This document shows positions 22,813-31,273 of a stretch of DNA of 37,775 bases, piece by piece. The DNA is taken from NCBI RefSeq assembly GCF_031179385.1, contig NZ_JAPSHV010000016.1, forward strand, positions 1 to 37,775. The letters run 5' to 3'. A program made the position numbers and the translations under genes. The notes beneath the pieces were generated by a model. The model did no database searches. It saw only the letters and a list, made by a program, of their open reading frames with translations, and was not told the origin of the DNA. Source of the stretch: Arthrobacter sp. (lineage in GTDB: Bacteria > Actinomycetota > Actinomycetes > Actinomycetales > Micrococcaceae). Every line of letters starts with the position of its first letter. Positions within the stretch are counted from its first letter, which is position 1.

Positions 22813-23623
22813 ACGGGGCGTGCACCTTCACGTCATTGTCGAAATACACGTAGACCTCGCGCCCGCGGCCGTCCGGGCAGGTTTTGCCGGACAGCCAGCC
22901 GCCGCACAGCGCAGCCCACTCGTCCAGTTCCGCATCCGTGTAACCGCTCGTGTAGAGCTCGGTGCTGCCATGCAGCCGGACATAGACGACGTCGCCGGTC
23001 ACCTCACGGAACTGGGGCCACTTTCCTGCCGAGTCGGCCACCACCAGCCCGACGGCGTGGCGGCGCAGGATCTCCAGGCTCTCCTCGCTGCCGAAGCTCT
23101 CGTGGCGGGGCTCGAGTACGTGGTGAATGCGCCGTTCCGCGTCCGTGGTGACCCAATCGCGGTCCTTGAGCCGCTCGTCGTGGCCGCGCGCGAGCTTGGC
23201 GGCCGCCGTCGTCGTTGTTGGCAGTAGGGAGAGGAAGTTCTCCAGCAGCTCAGGATCGAAGCGGCGGGTGGCCGGCAGTTGCCAGAGAACCGGCCCCAGG
23301 CGCGGGCCCAGGGCCAGCACGCCTGACGCGAAGAAATTGGCCAGCGCCGTGTCGGCGTTTCGCAGCCCGAGCATGTGCGTGATGTAGCGCGGGCCCTTAA
23401 CGGAGAACCTGAAATCGGCGGGCACGCTGTCACGCCAACGGAGGAAGCTGTCCCGGTGCTGCAGCGAGTAGAAGGTCCCGTTGATCTCAATGGTGTCCAA
23501 CTGCGATGCGGCGTACTCAAGCTCGAGCCGCTGCGGAAGGCCGCTCGGGTAGAAGGACTTGCGCCACGGTGCGTAGCGCCAGCCGGAGATGCCGATTCGG
23601 GCTCGGGGCTGGGAATCTGGCAT
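22772..23623 (-). CDS. DUF72 family protein
   Basis: A 283-residue cytosolic protein with a predicted TIM-barrel fold. The family signature is clear: 'IGISGWRYAPWRKSFYP' at the start, 'TIEINGTFYSLQ', 'FRFSVKGPRYITH', 'WQLPATRRFD', 'VLEPRHESF' and 'VYVRLHGSTELYTSGY' near the end. DUF72 proteins (YecE-like) are widespread but their reaction is unknown. TAGCGT on the minus strand lies 6 nt before ATG 23623 with no ribosome site, suggesting a leaderless message. Its end overlaps the sigma-factor gene by 41 nt, tail to tail. Confidence 0.93.
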   Translation of the reverse strand: MPDSQPRARIGISGWRYAPWRKSFYPSGLPQRLELEYAASQLDTIEINGTFYSLQHRDSFLRWRDSVPADFRFSVKGPRYITHMLGLRNADTALANFFASGVLALGPRLGPVLWQLPATRRFDPELLENFLSLLPTTTTAAAKLARGHDERLKDRDWVTTDAERRIHHVLEPRHESFGSEESLEILRRHAVGLVVADSAGKWPQFREVTGDVVYVRLHGSTELYTSGYTDAELDEWAALCGGWLSGKTCPDGRGREVYVYFDNDVKVHAPFNAIGLAERLGRR

Positions 23624-23691
23624 GGCCGAACGCTATCGCGCAGAGCAGTATCGGCACCAGTGCACTACCTAGTTGGTGGAGGTAATTTTCC

Positions 23692-23720
23692 TTGTTGGCG
23701 GGTCAGCACGGGCGTAAAAT
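23692..23720 (+). promoter_or_regulatory. Sigma-70-type promoter of the membrane-protein gene
   Basis: TTGTTG at 23692-23697 and TAAAAT at 23715-23720 are separated by 17 nt, the best housekeeping promoter in the window. It would give a leader of about 96 nt containing a small CTGTTG-gggga-CAACAG hairpin at 23735-23751. Confidence 0.65.
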
Positions 23721-23822
23721 GCAGTCCTCAGCCGCTGTTGGGGGACAACAGACAAGGAGCCGGAGACACACTTTCCTCTACCTCCACTGCGACAAGGTCG
23801 CTCACGACAGAAGCTGAAGATC

Positions 23823-24392
23823 ATGGATTCCGCTCTTCCCCGCGTTGCGCTGCGTACAACGTATTCGCCCCCGCGAATCGCCCTTCTGGCCGTGGGAGCC
23901 ACCGCGGCCTGGATCCTTTCCGTATCGATTGGCGCCGCCCTGCGTGTGGATCCGGGCGTGGCGAAGATTGCCTTGATTGCGCACACCATCTCCCTGGTAG
24001 CCGCATTCGGTGCCGTCCTCCTCGTCGACTGGGTGGGATTCCTCTGGCTGATCTCACGACGCAAGCTCGTGGAAACCAGCCGAATCGAGTCAGCCGCCAT
24101 GCCGATCATCTGGGGTGGGCTGGCCGGCCTGCTGGTCACCGGCGCCCTGGTCAACCCGGCCATGGAGAATCCGCTGACCATCGTCAAGGTCTCGGCCGTC
24201 CTGGTGCTGATGCTCAACGGGATTCTCCTGATTCCGTGCATGCGCCGGTTGAATTCCATGCCGGCGGGAACCAGGTTCGGTGACGTGCCGTCCGGTATGC
24301 GGATCCACCTGCTCATCTGCCTCGCAATCTCACAGACCTGCTGGTGGACGGCCATGGTGGTCGGATTCATCAACAGCTCCGACCTGTTCTGA
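23823..24392 (+). CDS. Small integral membrane protein, unknown function
   Basis: I do not recognise a characterised family. The 189-residue product has about five membrane helices: near 18-40 ('IALLAVGATAAWILSVSIGAA'-type), 46-76, 90-110, 118-138 and 163-186. There is no signal peptide or catalytic motif; 'LVDWVGFLWLISRRKLVETS' carries a basic loop after the second helix, and single His, Asp and Arg residues lie close to helix ends. A good promoter lies about 100 nt upstream and the leader can fold into a hairpin. ATG 23823 has only a weak ribosome site. It stands alone between DUF72 and purA, with 210 nt to purA. A sensor, transporter subunit or heme-protein-like role are all open. Confidence 0.7.
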   Translation: MDSALPRVALRTTYSPPRIALLAVGATAAWILSVSIGAALRVDPGVAKIALIAHTISLVAAFGAVLLVDWVGFLWLISRRKLVETSRIESAAMPIIWGGLAGLLVTGALVNPAMENPLTIVKVSAVLVLMLNGILLIPCMRRLNSMPAGTRFGDVPSGMRIHLLICLAISQTCWWTAMVVGFINSSDLF

Positions 24393-24602
24393 CGTCAGGT
24401 CGCGGCGGCGGCGTTGTATGAACAACTGCTTTGTGCCGACAGCATCCCCAAACCGAAGTCCGCTAAACTTGCGTGGTAAGAGCCCCGGACTTCGAAGCGG
24501 AGAACGCTTGCGGAAGCCTTGGGGCATTCTCATGCACGGCGGCACACTTGGCGCGGCTCGCGGCGCGCCTGTAGTTGCCGCCAAACAATGGGGGAGGATC
24601 CC

Positions 24603-25892
24603 ATGCCAGCAATTGTGATTGTCGGAGCCCAATGGGGCGATGAAGGCAAAGGCAAGGCCACAGACCTGCTAGGCGGGCGCGTGGACTACGTCGTGAAGCC
24701 GAACGGCGGCAACAACGCCGGGCATACCGTCGTCGTCGGCGGTGAGAAGTACGAGCTCAAGCTCCTTCCCGCCGGCATTCTCAGCCCCAACGCCGTACCG
24801 ATCATCGGCAATGGCTGCGTCATCAACCTCGAGGCGCTCTTTCAGGAGATCGAGGGGCTCGAGGCCCGCGGGGCGGACACCTCGAAGCTGCGCGTCTCCG
24901 CGAACGCGCACCTGGTCGCCCCCTACCACCAGGTCCTCGACAAGGTCACCGAACGCTTCCTCGGCAAGCGTGCCATCGGCACCACCGGGCGCGGTATCGG
25001 CCCGGCGTACATGGACAAGGTCGCACGCCTGGGCATCCGGGTGCAGGACGTCTTCGATGAATCGATTCTCCGCCAGAAGGTCGAGGGATCGCTGAAGCAG
25101 AAGAACGAACTCCTGGTCAAGGTTTACAACCGCCGCGACGTTGAGGTCGAGGAGATTGTCCAGTACTTCACCTCCTTCGCCGAAAGGCTCCGGCCGCTGG
25201 TCATCGACTCGACCTACGTGCTGAACGAAGCGCTCGACGCCGGCAAGGTGGTCCTCATGGAGGGCGGGCAGGCGACCTTCCTCGACGTCGACCACGGCAC
25301 CTACCCGTTCGTGACGTCGTCGAACCCCACCGCCGGTGGGGCGTCCGTAGGATCCGGCGTCGGGCCTACGCGCATCAACCGCGCCGTGGGCATCATCAAG
25401 GCGTACACCACCCGCGTCGGTGCCGGGCCGTTTCCCACCGAACTGTTCGACGAGATGGGCATCTACCTGCAGAAAACGGGCGGTGAGTTCGGTGTGAACA
25501 CCGGACGTCCACGGCGCTGTGGCTGGTACGACGCCGTGCTGGCGCGCCATGCTTCCCGCGTCAACGGGTTCACGGACTACTTCGTGACCAAGCTGGATGT
25601 CCTGACCGGTATCGAGCGGATCCCGGTGTGCGTAGCGTACGACGTCGACGGCGTCCGCCACGATGAGATGCCCATGACCCAGACCGAATTCCACCATGCG
25701 AAGCCGATCTTCGAGTACTTCGAAGGCTGGACCGAGGACATCACCGGAGCGCGCACCCTCGAGGACCTGCCCGAGAATGCGCAGACGTACGTGCGCGCGT
25801 TGGAGAAAATGTCCGGTACACGGTTCTCCGCGATCGGCGTCGGGCCGGACCGCGACCAGACGATCGTGATCAACGACCTCATCGGCGGCTAG
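24603..25892 (+). CDS. purA: Adenylosuccinate synthetase
   Basis: Joins IMP and aspartate using GTP to make adenylosuccinate, the first step from IMP to AMP, in the cytosol. The 429-residue protein matches family length. Key motifs: N-terminal '[16 protein letters not shown]' with the catalytic Asp and the GDEGKGK loop, 'NGGNNAGHT', '[14 protein letters not shown]', '[20 protein letters not shown]', 'GVGPTRIN', '[13 protein letters not shown]' and 'KLDVLTG'. ATG 24603 has GGGAGGA seven bases upstream; the longer open frame is not conserved. It stands as a single gene with a 210-nt leader/intergenic region upstream (TAAACT at about 24464 is a weak -10) and a strong terminator after it. Confidence 0.97.
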   Translation: MPAIVIVGAQWGDEGKGKATDLLGGRVDYVVKPNGGNNAGHTVVVGGEKYELKLLPAGILSPNAVPIIGNGCVINLEALFQEIEGLEARGADTSKLRVSANAHLVAPYHQVLDKVTERFLGKRAIGTTGRGIGPAYMDKVARLGIRVQDVFDESILRQKVEGSLKQKNELLVKVYNRRDVEVEEIVQYFTSFAERLRPLVIDSTYVLNEALDAGKVVLMEGGQATFLDVDHGTYPFVTSSNPTAGGASVGSGVGPTRINRAVGIIKAYTTRVGAGPFPTELFDEMGIYLQKTGGEFGVNTGRPRRCGWYDAVLARHASRVNGFTDYFVTKLDVLTGIERIPVCVAYDVDGVRHDEMPMTQTEFHHAKPIFEYFEGWTEDITGARTLEDLPENAQTYVRALEKMSGTRFSAIGVGPDRDQTIVINDLIGG

Positions 25893-25904
25893 GTCCGCTG
25901 CAAC

Positions 25905-25944
25905 AGAAACGGCTAGGTTCCCGCAAAGGAACCTAGCCGTTTCT
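25905..25944. terminator. Bidirectional hairpin terminator after purA
   Basis: A perfect 17-bp stem (25905-25921 with 25928-25944) closes a 6-nt loop, followed by tgtttgg. It lies between convergent purA and the lipoprotein gene and each arm carries a CTAG. Confidence 0.9.
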
Positions 25945-25959
25945 TGTTTGGCTTGCTGT

Positions 25960-26697
25960 CTACAGATTGTTGACGACGTCGGCGCTTTCCCGAAGCTCTT
26001 CCACCAGGGCGACTGCCACGTCGGATTTCTTCTGCTGCTTGACCTGCTGTTCAAGCTGCGGCTTCAACTCCTCATACGGCGGAAGCTCGCCGCCCTGCTG
26101 CGCGGCGGCGCCTGAGGCTTTGGCTTCCTCATACGCTGCCTTCAATTCCTCTTCGGAGGGAGCGGCGTCTGCTCCTTCCTCGGCGAGAAGCGCATCAAGG
26201 CGAACCTGCTGCTTGATCTGCTCCGTGGCCTCTTCCTTCGCAATGCCCTGCTCCTCAAGGGCAGCGAAGAGCTCATCAGCCGAGGCGAACTGGTTTGACG
26301 CGACCAACTCGTCGGTTGTCGCCGTGATATCCTCCTCGCTCGCCTCGATTTCACGCTTGTCGGCTTCCTGAATGAGGAGTTTGTTGCCGATGAGGTTGTC
26401 GAGGGTCTGGGTCTTGAGCTGCTCCTGGTCGACCTCCTGCCCCGTCATCTGGGACTGCATGGCCATTTGCTGGAACGCGCCCTCATAGGAGGTGCTGAAC
26501 TCCTCCTTGGTGATGTCCACGCCATTCACGGTGGCGACGACGTCGGGCACTCCCTCAAGATCGGGCGTCGGCGCTTCCGCCGGGGTGCTTGCCGCGCTCT
26601 CACTCGGGGCAGGCTCAGCCTCGGTGTTGCCGGCGCAGCCGGTGGCGAACGCCAGCGAACCCGCCAGAACCGCACTCATCAGCCACTTCTTCTTCAC
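25960..26697 (-). CDS. SurA-N-like lipoprotein (chaperone/prolyl isomerase family)
   Basis: A 245-residue lipoprotein. The start GTG 26697 is chosen because AGGAG lies five bases before it; a GTG at 26703 would overlap the ribosome site. The signal peptide 'MKKKWLMSAVLAGSLAFATGC' ends in a lipobox with Cys21. After a Pro/Ala/Glu-rich linker comes the SurA/trigger-factor-type N-terminal domain: 'VATVNGVDITKEEF', then 'TLDNLIGNKLLIQEADKR' and long charged helices. No parvulin catalytic domain follows, so it is probably a chaperone-like protein rather than an isomerase. It would sit on the outer face of the membrane. The C terminus is highly acidic and coiled. It is a single gene, convergent with purA. 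Confidence 0.85.
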   Translation of the reverse strand: MKKKWLMSAVLAGSLAFATGCAGNTEAEPAPSESAASTPAEAPTPDLEGVPDVVATVNGVDITKEEFSTSYEGAFQQMAMQSQMTGQEVDQEQLKTQTLDNLIGNKLLIQEADKREIEASEEDITATTDELVASNQFASADELFAALEEQGIAKEEATEQIKQQVRLDALLAEEGADAAPSEEELKAAYEEAKASGAAAQQGGELPPYEELKPQLEQQVKQQKKSDVAVALVEELRESADVVNNL

Positions 26698-26797
26698 AGA
26701 CACTCCTACTGTTGATTACCGACCTGAGACTCTAGCAGCGACCTATGTGCGACGGCTTGACGCTCGCTGGGCGGAAGCTGGACGGTAGGATGCCGGA

Positions 26798-27919
26798 ATG
26801 GCGGCAATGCAGAACTTCAATGCGGATATTTCTCTCTTAAGCCTCCCGCAACTGCTGCTCGATGTCGATGCCATCGACGCCAATATTGCCCTCAAGGAGC
26901 AGTGGGCGGCTGAGCACTCGATGGTGCTCGCACCCCACATCAAGACGACGATGACGCGTGAGATAGTCCAGCGGCAGCTTCCCGGGTCCTGGGGAGTAAC
27001 GGTGGCAACGCCGGCGCAGGCGGCTCACGCTGTCGCCTGGGGAGCACGGCGAATCCTGATCGCCAACGAGGTGGTCTTCCCGCCGCTGGTTTCCGAGCTG
27101 CGCCGGCTCCTGGAGCGGAACCCTTCGGTCAGCCTGTACTGCCTCGCCGACTCCCACGCAGGCGTCGCCGCCCTGAGCCGGGGCTTCGAGGACGCGGAAC
27201 GACCCCTCCATGTACTGCTCGACGTCGGAGTGGCCGGCGGCCGCACCGGCATTCGGAATGCTGCGGATGCTTCGGTCCTGGCCGCAGCGATACGGAAGGC
27301 ACCCGGACTCCTCTTCGCCGGTGTCAGCGCCTACGAGGGAATCGCGCCGAACCTCCGCACACCCGAGAATCTTGCAGCGATCGACGCGCACTGTGAGGCG
27401 GCGGTGCGAATCTTTGCCGGACTTCGCGGCGGGTTCGACGTCGAACAACCCGTCTACTCGGTGGGCGGCTCGGCGTTCCAGGACCGCGCGGCGCAGTTTT
27501 TGCCCGAAGGGTCTGTGAATGTCCTTCGCTCGGGCTGCTATGTCATCCATGACTCGGGTACGTATGCGGAAGTCTCGCCGCTGCGGGGCCTGCGCGCCGC
27601 TGCGGTGGTGCGCACCGTCGTCGTTTCGGTGCCGGAGGAGGGGCGGGCAATCCTGGGAGCGGGTAAACGGGAGCTGGCGTACGACGCCGGCCTGCCCAGA
27701 CTCACCGCGCACCACCGGGACGGCATCACGCTCGGGGAGCCGACCGGCGTCGTCGTTCGGCTTTTCGATCACCACGCTGTGGTGGAGGACGCCGGTGACC
27801 TACGCGTCGGGGATCTCGTGGACCTGGGCATTTCGCACCCGTGCTCCGTGTTCGACCGGTGGCGGACTGCCCTCGCGGTGCACGGTAATGCCACCGAGGT
27901 GTGGCACCCGCAGTTCTGA
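26798..27919 (+). CDS. PLP-dependent amino-acid deaminase/aldolase (D-serine dehydratase-like)
   Basis: A 373-residue fold-III PLP enzyme of the alanine-racemase-N-terminal/D-threonine-aldolase/D-serine-dehydratase-like group. 'APHIKTTMTREIVQ' holds the PLP lysine (Lys49), with 'LLDVGVAGGRTGIR' and 'VRSGCYVIHDSGTY'-like segments around the cofactor. The C-terminal beta domain ends in 'GISHPCSVFDRWR', whose His and Cys are the probable metal ligands of this subgroup. It would act on a D-amino acid or beta-hydroxy amino acid; the exact substrate is unknown. ATG 26798 has TAGGAT 6 nt upstream (leaderless type); ATG 26807 is an alternative. It is convergent with the DUF427 gene, 3 nt apart. Confidence 0.88.
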   Translation: MAAMQNFNADISLLSLPQLLLDVDAIDANIALKEQWAAEHSMVLAPHIKTTMTREIVQRQLPGSWGVTVATPAQAAHAVAWGARRILIANEVVFPPLVSELRRLLERNPSVSLYCLADSHAGVAALSRGFEDAERPLHVLLDVGVAGGRTGIRNAADASVLAAAIRKAPGLLFAGVSAYEGIAPNLRTPENLAAIDAHCEAAVRIFAGLRGGFDVEQPVYSVGGSAFQDRAAQFLPEGSVNVLRSGCYVIHDSGTYAEVSPLRGLRAAAVVRTVVVSVPEEGRAILGAGKRELAYDAGLPRLTAHHRDGITLGEPTGVVVRLFDHHAVVEDAGDLRVGDLVDLGISHPCSVFDRWRTALAVHGNATEVWHPQF

Positions 27920-27922
27920 GCC

Positions 27923-28426
27923 CTACCAGCCCCAGGTACCCGGTGCTCCCTTGAACGGGCCCACCACCCTGGAAGTGATCCACCCGCCGTAGAAGTCGCC
28001 GGGCTGCGCCTGAACCTCCTCGCCGTCAACAAGGCAGCGGTCCATCCTGCCGGGATAGACGGCGACCGTGCCGGCCAGCCTTTCGTAGCCGACCGTCGGG
28101 TTGGGGTAGGTCCACGCGGCGCGTTCGGCGCGTGCGGAGCCGGCAACGACGTCGTAATAGGTGGCCTCACCCTTGAATTCACACCAGGTGGTTCCCTCCA
28201 CAGGCCGCAGACTGTCCGGCGCAAAATCGGCTGCCGGGAGGTAGAAGCCGGGTGGGTGGCTCGTCTCCAACACCCGCAGCGCGCCGCTGGACCGGGCAAT
28301 CTCGCGCCCACCGAATTCGATGACGACGACGCCCGGATACGTCTCGACGCGTGGTGGGCGCGGGTAATCCCACACCGACTCCTGGCCCCGCTCCGGCTGC
28401 TCACGCTTCACCCTGTTGATACCCAT
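27923..28426 (-). CDS. DUF427 family protein
   Basis: A 167-residue protein of the small beta-barrel DUF427 family, of unknown function. The pattern is visible: 'VVVIEFGGREIARSSGALRVLETSHPPGFYLP' (the family core), 'TTWCEFKGEATYYDVV' and 'AWTYPNPTVGYERLAGTVAVYPGRMD'. The longer open frame extends to 28795, but the family begins near 'ESVWDYPRPPRVE', and ATG 28426 has TAGCGT 7 nt upstream on the minus strand, fitting a leaderless start. It is divergent from the amidohydrolase gene with 64 nt between. Confidence 0.92.
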   Translation of the reverse strand: MGINRVKREQPERGQESVWDYPRPPRVETYPGVVVIEFGGREIARSSGALRVLETSHPPGFYLPAADFAPDSLRPVEGTTWCEFKGEATYYDVVAGSARAERAAWTYPNPTVGYERLAGTVAVYPGRMDRCLVDGEEVQAQPGDFYGGWITSRVVGPFKGAPGTWGW

Positions 28427-28490
28427 GGGCGCCACGCTACTCTTCTGTACCCTTGAAGCAGCCCCAGTTCCTACTCGAAAGGGCCGCGTG

Positions 28491-29297
28491 ATGAAGGTCA
28501 GTGTTGGACAATTCAGGCCGGGCGGCGACGTCGCTGCCAACGTTGCGACGATGCGGGATCTCGCACGCGAGGCCGCTGCCGAGGGGTCTGAACTGATCGT
28601 CTTCCCCGAGGAATCGATGTTCTCCATCGGCAAGGTCGAGGGTGTCCTCGCCGAAGCGGTGGCTGCCGGATGGTCCGTCTTTGTCCAGCAGCTGTCTTTC
28701 CTTGCTGCGGAACTCAACATCGCCGTCGTCGCGGGCGGATATGAGACGAGCGGCGAGGAGCGGCCGTACAACTCCCTGGTGCTCATCGACGCCACCGGCA
28801 GGATCGTGGATACCTACCGCAAGCTCCACCTGTACGACGCCTTCAGCTATCAGGAGTCCCAACGGATCAAACCGGGCGACGGCGGTATCACCGTGGTGCC
28901 GGTGGGGGACCTGACCGTCGGGCTGATGACCTGCTATGACCTCCGCTTCCCGGAGCAGGCGAGAGCGCTCGCCGACCATGGCGCCGACGTCGTACTGGTG
29001 CCCGCCGCTTGGTTCAAAGGGGACCACAAGATTGAACACTGGGAGACGCTTCTGCGCGCCCGGGCGATCGAGAACACTCTGTGGATTGCGGCGGCTGGGA
29101 CATCGTCGTCGCACACCATCGGACACTCGGCGATCCTGGATCCGATGGGGGTTCCGCAGGTCTTCCTTGATGACGAGGAGCGGGGTGTGGTCACTGCGGA
29201 TGTCACCCGGAAGCGAATCGAGGAGGTCCGGGAGTTCCTCCCAGTGCTGCGGAACCGCCGCTTCGCGCCGAACGAGAAGATCGTCGAAGCACGCTAG
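28491..29297 (+). CDS. Carbon-nitrogen hydrolase (nitrilase superfamily)
   Basis: A 268-residue amidase-type enzyme. The catalytic triad of the superfamily is visible: Glu40 in 'FPEES', Lys111 in 'RKLHLYDAF' and Cys148 in 'MTCYDLRFPEQA'. Other family marks are 'NSLVLIDATGRIVDTYRK' and 'RAIENTLWIAAAG'. Length and motif spacing fit the Nit1/Nit2-like branch, which often hydrolyses omega-amides or deaminated glutathione; the substrate is not certain. ATG 28491 has AAGGG upstream; GTG 28488 is adjacent and in frame. It lies 64 nt before the galactarate dehydratase and on the same strand, but the promoter and operator sites in that gap indicate separate control. Confidence 0.88.
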   Translation: MKVSVGQFRPGGDVAANVATMRDLAREAAAEGSELIVFPEESMFSIGKVEGVLAEAVAAGWSVFVQQLSFLAAELNIAVVAGGYETSGEERPYNSLVLIDATGRIVDTYRKLHLYDAFSYQESQRIKPGDGGITVVPVGDLTVGLMTCYDLRFPEQARALADHGADVVLVPAAWFKGDHKIEHWETLLRARAIENTLWIAAAGTSSSHTIGHSAILDPMGVPQVFLDDEERGVVTADVTRKRIEEVREFLPVLRNRRFAPNEKIVEAR

Positions 29298-29298
29298 C

Positions 29299-29331
29299 TT
29301 GTATGATAAGTAAGCGAGTTGTACGATAAGT
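29299..29331 (+). promoter_or_regulatory. Promoter with tandem GntR-like operator repeats
   Basis: TTGTATGATAAGT (29299-29311) and TTGTACGATAAGT (29319-29331) differ by one base and are 20 nt apart; a weaker TTGTCCGAT follows. Read as a promoter, TTGTAT (29299-29304), a 17-nt spacer and TACGAT (29322-29327) fit sigma-70 boxes, so bound regulator would block polymerase. The partly symmetric TTGT-N3-ATAA shape suits GntR/FadR-type proteins, such as the one encoded downstream. Confidence 0.65.
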
Positions 29332-29361
29332 TGTCCGATCCGCTCTCCCGAAGGTTCCGCG

Positions 29362-30495
29362 ATGACTTATTCCCCCGATGCAATCCGCCACGTCAAGCTC
29401 TCCACGGCAACGCTGCCGCTGGCTACGCCGATTTCCGATGCGAAGGTCTTCACCGGCCGCCAGAAACCGATGACCGAAGTGGTGTTCCTTTTCGCCGAGA
29501 TCGTGACGGAGCAGGGCGTTTCGGGTCTCGGGTTCTCCTATTCCAAGCGGGCGGGCGGTCCGGCGCAGTACGCCCACGCACGTGAAGTGGCCCAGGCCAT
29601 GATCGGCGAGGACCCCAACGATATTGCGAAGCTGTATAACAAGTTGCTGTGGGCCGGTGCTTCGGTGGGCCGCTCCGGTGTCGCCACGCAGGCGCTCGCG
29701 GCGCTCGACATCGCGCTGTATGACCTGAAGGCCAAGCGGGCGGACCTTCCGCTGGCCAAGCTGCTCGGCGCTTACCGGGACTCCGTGCGCACCTACAACA
29801 CCTCCGGCGGCTTCCTCAACGCCTCGATCGACGAGGTGAAGGAGCGCGCAACCCAGTCCCTGGCCGAGGGCATCGGGGGCATCAAGATCAAGGTGGGCCT
29901 GCCCGATTCGGCTGAGGACCTGCGCCGTGTGGCAGCCGTTCGGGAACACATCGGCCCGGATGTGCCCCTCATGGTGGACGCGAACCAGCAGTGGGACCGA
30001 GCCACCGCACTGCGCATGGGCCGCAAGCTTGAGCAGTTCGACCTCGTCTGGATTGAGGAACCCCTCGACGCGTACGACGCCGAGGGGCACGCCGCGCTGG
30101 CACTGGCACTTGATACTCCCATCGCCACCGGCGAGATGCTCGCCTCCGTTGCCGAGCACGAGCGCCTGATTGCCACCCGCGCCTGCGACATCATCCAGCC
30201 TGACGCCCCGCGCGTCGGCGGCATCACCCAGTTCCTCCGCCTCGCCACGCTCGCGGACCAGGCCGGTCTGGACCTCGCTCCGCACTTCGCCATGGAAATC
30301 CACCTGCACCTCGCTGCGGCTTACCCCCGGGAGCCCTGGGTGGAGCACTTTGACTGGCTCGACCCGCTGTTCAACGAGCGCCTGGAGACCCGCGAGGGCC
30401 GCATGATCGTTCCGGATCGCCCCGGCCTCGGCGTCACGTTCAGTGACCAGGCACGGGCGTGGACCACGGACACCGTCGAGTTCGGCACGCGCTGA
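29362..30495 (+). CDS. L-talarate/galactarate dehydratase (enolase superfamily)
   Basis: A 377-residue enzyme of the mandelate racemase/muconate lactonising enzyme family. It would dehydrate L-talarate or galactarate to 5-keto-4-deoxyglucarate. Visible: 'GIKIKVGLPDS' with the base motif Lys175-x-Lys177, metal ligand Asp206 in 'MVDANQQWDR', 'WIEEPLDAYDAEGH', 'PIATGEML' and 'IQPDAPRVGGIT', and the terminal 'LAPHFAMEIHLHLAAAYPRE' with the catalytic His. These strings closely match the Salmonella enzyme as I recall it, so the substrate call is good but not proven. A promoter with tandem GntR sites lies 31-63 nt upstream. The GntR and glutaredoxin-like genes follow on the same strand. Confidence 0.86.
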   Translation: MTYSPDAIRHVKLSTATLPLATPISDAKVFTGRQKPMTEVVFLFAEIVTEQGVSGLGFSYSKRAGGPAQYAHAREVAQAMIGEDPNDIAKLYNKLLWAGASVGRSGVATQALAALDIALYDLKAKRADLPLAKLLGAYRDSVRTYNTSGGFLNASIDEVKERATQSLAEGIGGIKIKVGLPDSAEDLRRVAAVREHIGPDVPLMVDANQQWDRATALRMGRKLEQFDLVWIEEPLDAYDAEGHAALALALDTPIATGEMLASVAEHERLIATRACDIIQPDAPRVGGITQFLRLATLADQAGLDLAPHFAMEIHLHLAAAYPREPWVEHFDWLDPLFNERLETREGRMIVPDRPGLGVTFSDQARAWTTDTVEFGTR

Positions 30496-30544
30496 GCCGT
30501 GCGTACCGGCCTCACGCTGTCATCGCCATGCCAGCATTAAGAGC

Positions 30545-31264
30545 ATGAAACAAACGCTGGCCGTCTCACTCGTCGATAGCCTCCGCCGGCGTATTGTCGA
30601 CGGCACCATTCCCTCCGGCGAGAAGCTGCCCAGCGAAAGCGCGCTGATCAGCGAGTTCGGCGTCAGCCGCACCGTTGTCCGCGAGGCGGTGTCCCGTTTG
30701 CAGGCCGAGGGGCTGGTGCACACGCGTCGGGGGAGCGGCAGCTTCGCCCTGACGCCGCCGTCGGCTGATGAGGAACCAGCCGGTGGCATGCGCCGGCCTC
30801 GTACTCTCGAGGAGCGGCGTGCGCTACTGGCGTTCCGCACCGGCGTCGAGAGCGAGGCCGCCGCGCTTGCCGCGACCAACGCCGGGGCGGGAGCTGTTGC
30901 TGCCCTGGATGATGCCCTTGCCGCCTTCGACGCGGCCGGGAACCATGCGGCCACGGCGGTCTCCTGCGACTTCGCGTTCCACCGGGCAGTGGCGGAGGCC
31001 AGTGGGAACTTCTACTTCGTCGACGCGCTGCTGTCCCTGGGTCCGGCGATGATCGCCATGCCTCCGGAGCGTCTGGAACCAGCCGACGACGGCGGGCGGC
31101 CCGAGCGGCTGCGACGCGTCGCCCTTGAGCATGCTGCCGTGCGCAACGCCATTGCGGCGAAGGATCCGTTCACAGCCGCAGCGGCCATGCGCCTGCACCT
31201 GGCCAACTCGCGTGACCGGCTGGAGGGCACAATCTCCCGAGAGCAGTTCAAGCGCCGGACGTAG
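30545..31264 (+). CDS. GntR/FadR-family transcriptional regulator
   Basis: A 239-residue regulator with an N-terminal winged helix (about 5-72: 'IVDGTIPSGEKLPSESALIS' then 'FGVSRTVVREAVSRLQAEGL') and an all-helical FCD ligand domain (about 85-225). FCD proteins bind a carboxylate through a metal held by Asp/His residues; 'DFAFHRAVAEASGN' and 'EHAAVRNAIAAKD' carry the expected histidines. This fits a sensor of an aldarate or its breakdown product. The start ATG 30545 has no strong ribosome site; an upstream open frame is not conserved. It follows the dehydratase by 49 nt and is 9 nt before the glutaredoxin-like gene. The tandem sites at 29299-29331 are its likely operator. Confidence 0.88.
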   Translation: MKQTLAVSLVDSLRRRIVDGTIPSGEKLPSESALISEFGVSRTVVREAVSRLQAEGLVHTRRGSGSFALTPPSADEEPAGGMRRPRTLEERRALLAFRTGVESEAAALAATNAGAGAVAALDDALAAFDAAGNHAATAVSCDFAFHRAVAEASGNFYFVDALLSLGPAMIAMPPERLEPADDGGRPERLRRVALEHAAVRNAIAAKDPFTAAAAMRLHLANSRDRLEGTISREQFKRRT

Positions 31265-31273
31265 GATTGTTGC

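Noticed and set aside
24393-24602. purA leader as a purine riboswitch
   Set aside because: No conserved purine-riboswitch core or three-way junction is visible; only short weak hairpins and a possible TAAACT box.
24669-26054. Open frame of 461 codons on the minus strand across purA
   Set aside because: It lies opposite purA, crosses the bidirectional terminator and overlaps the lipoprotein gene; no domain is recognisable.
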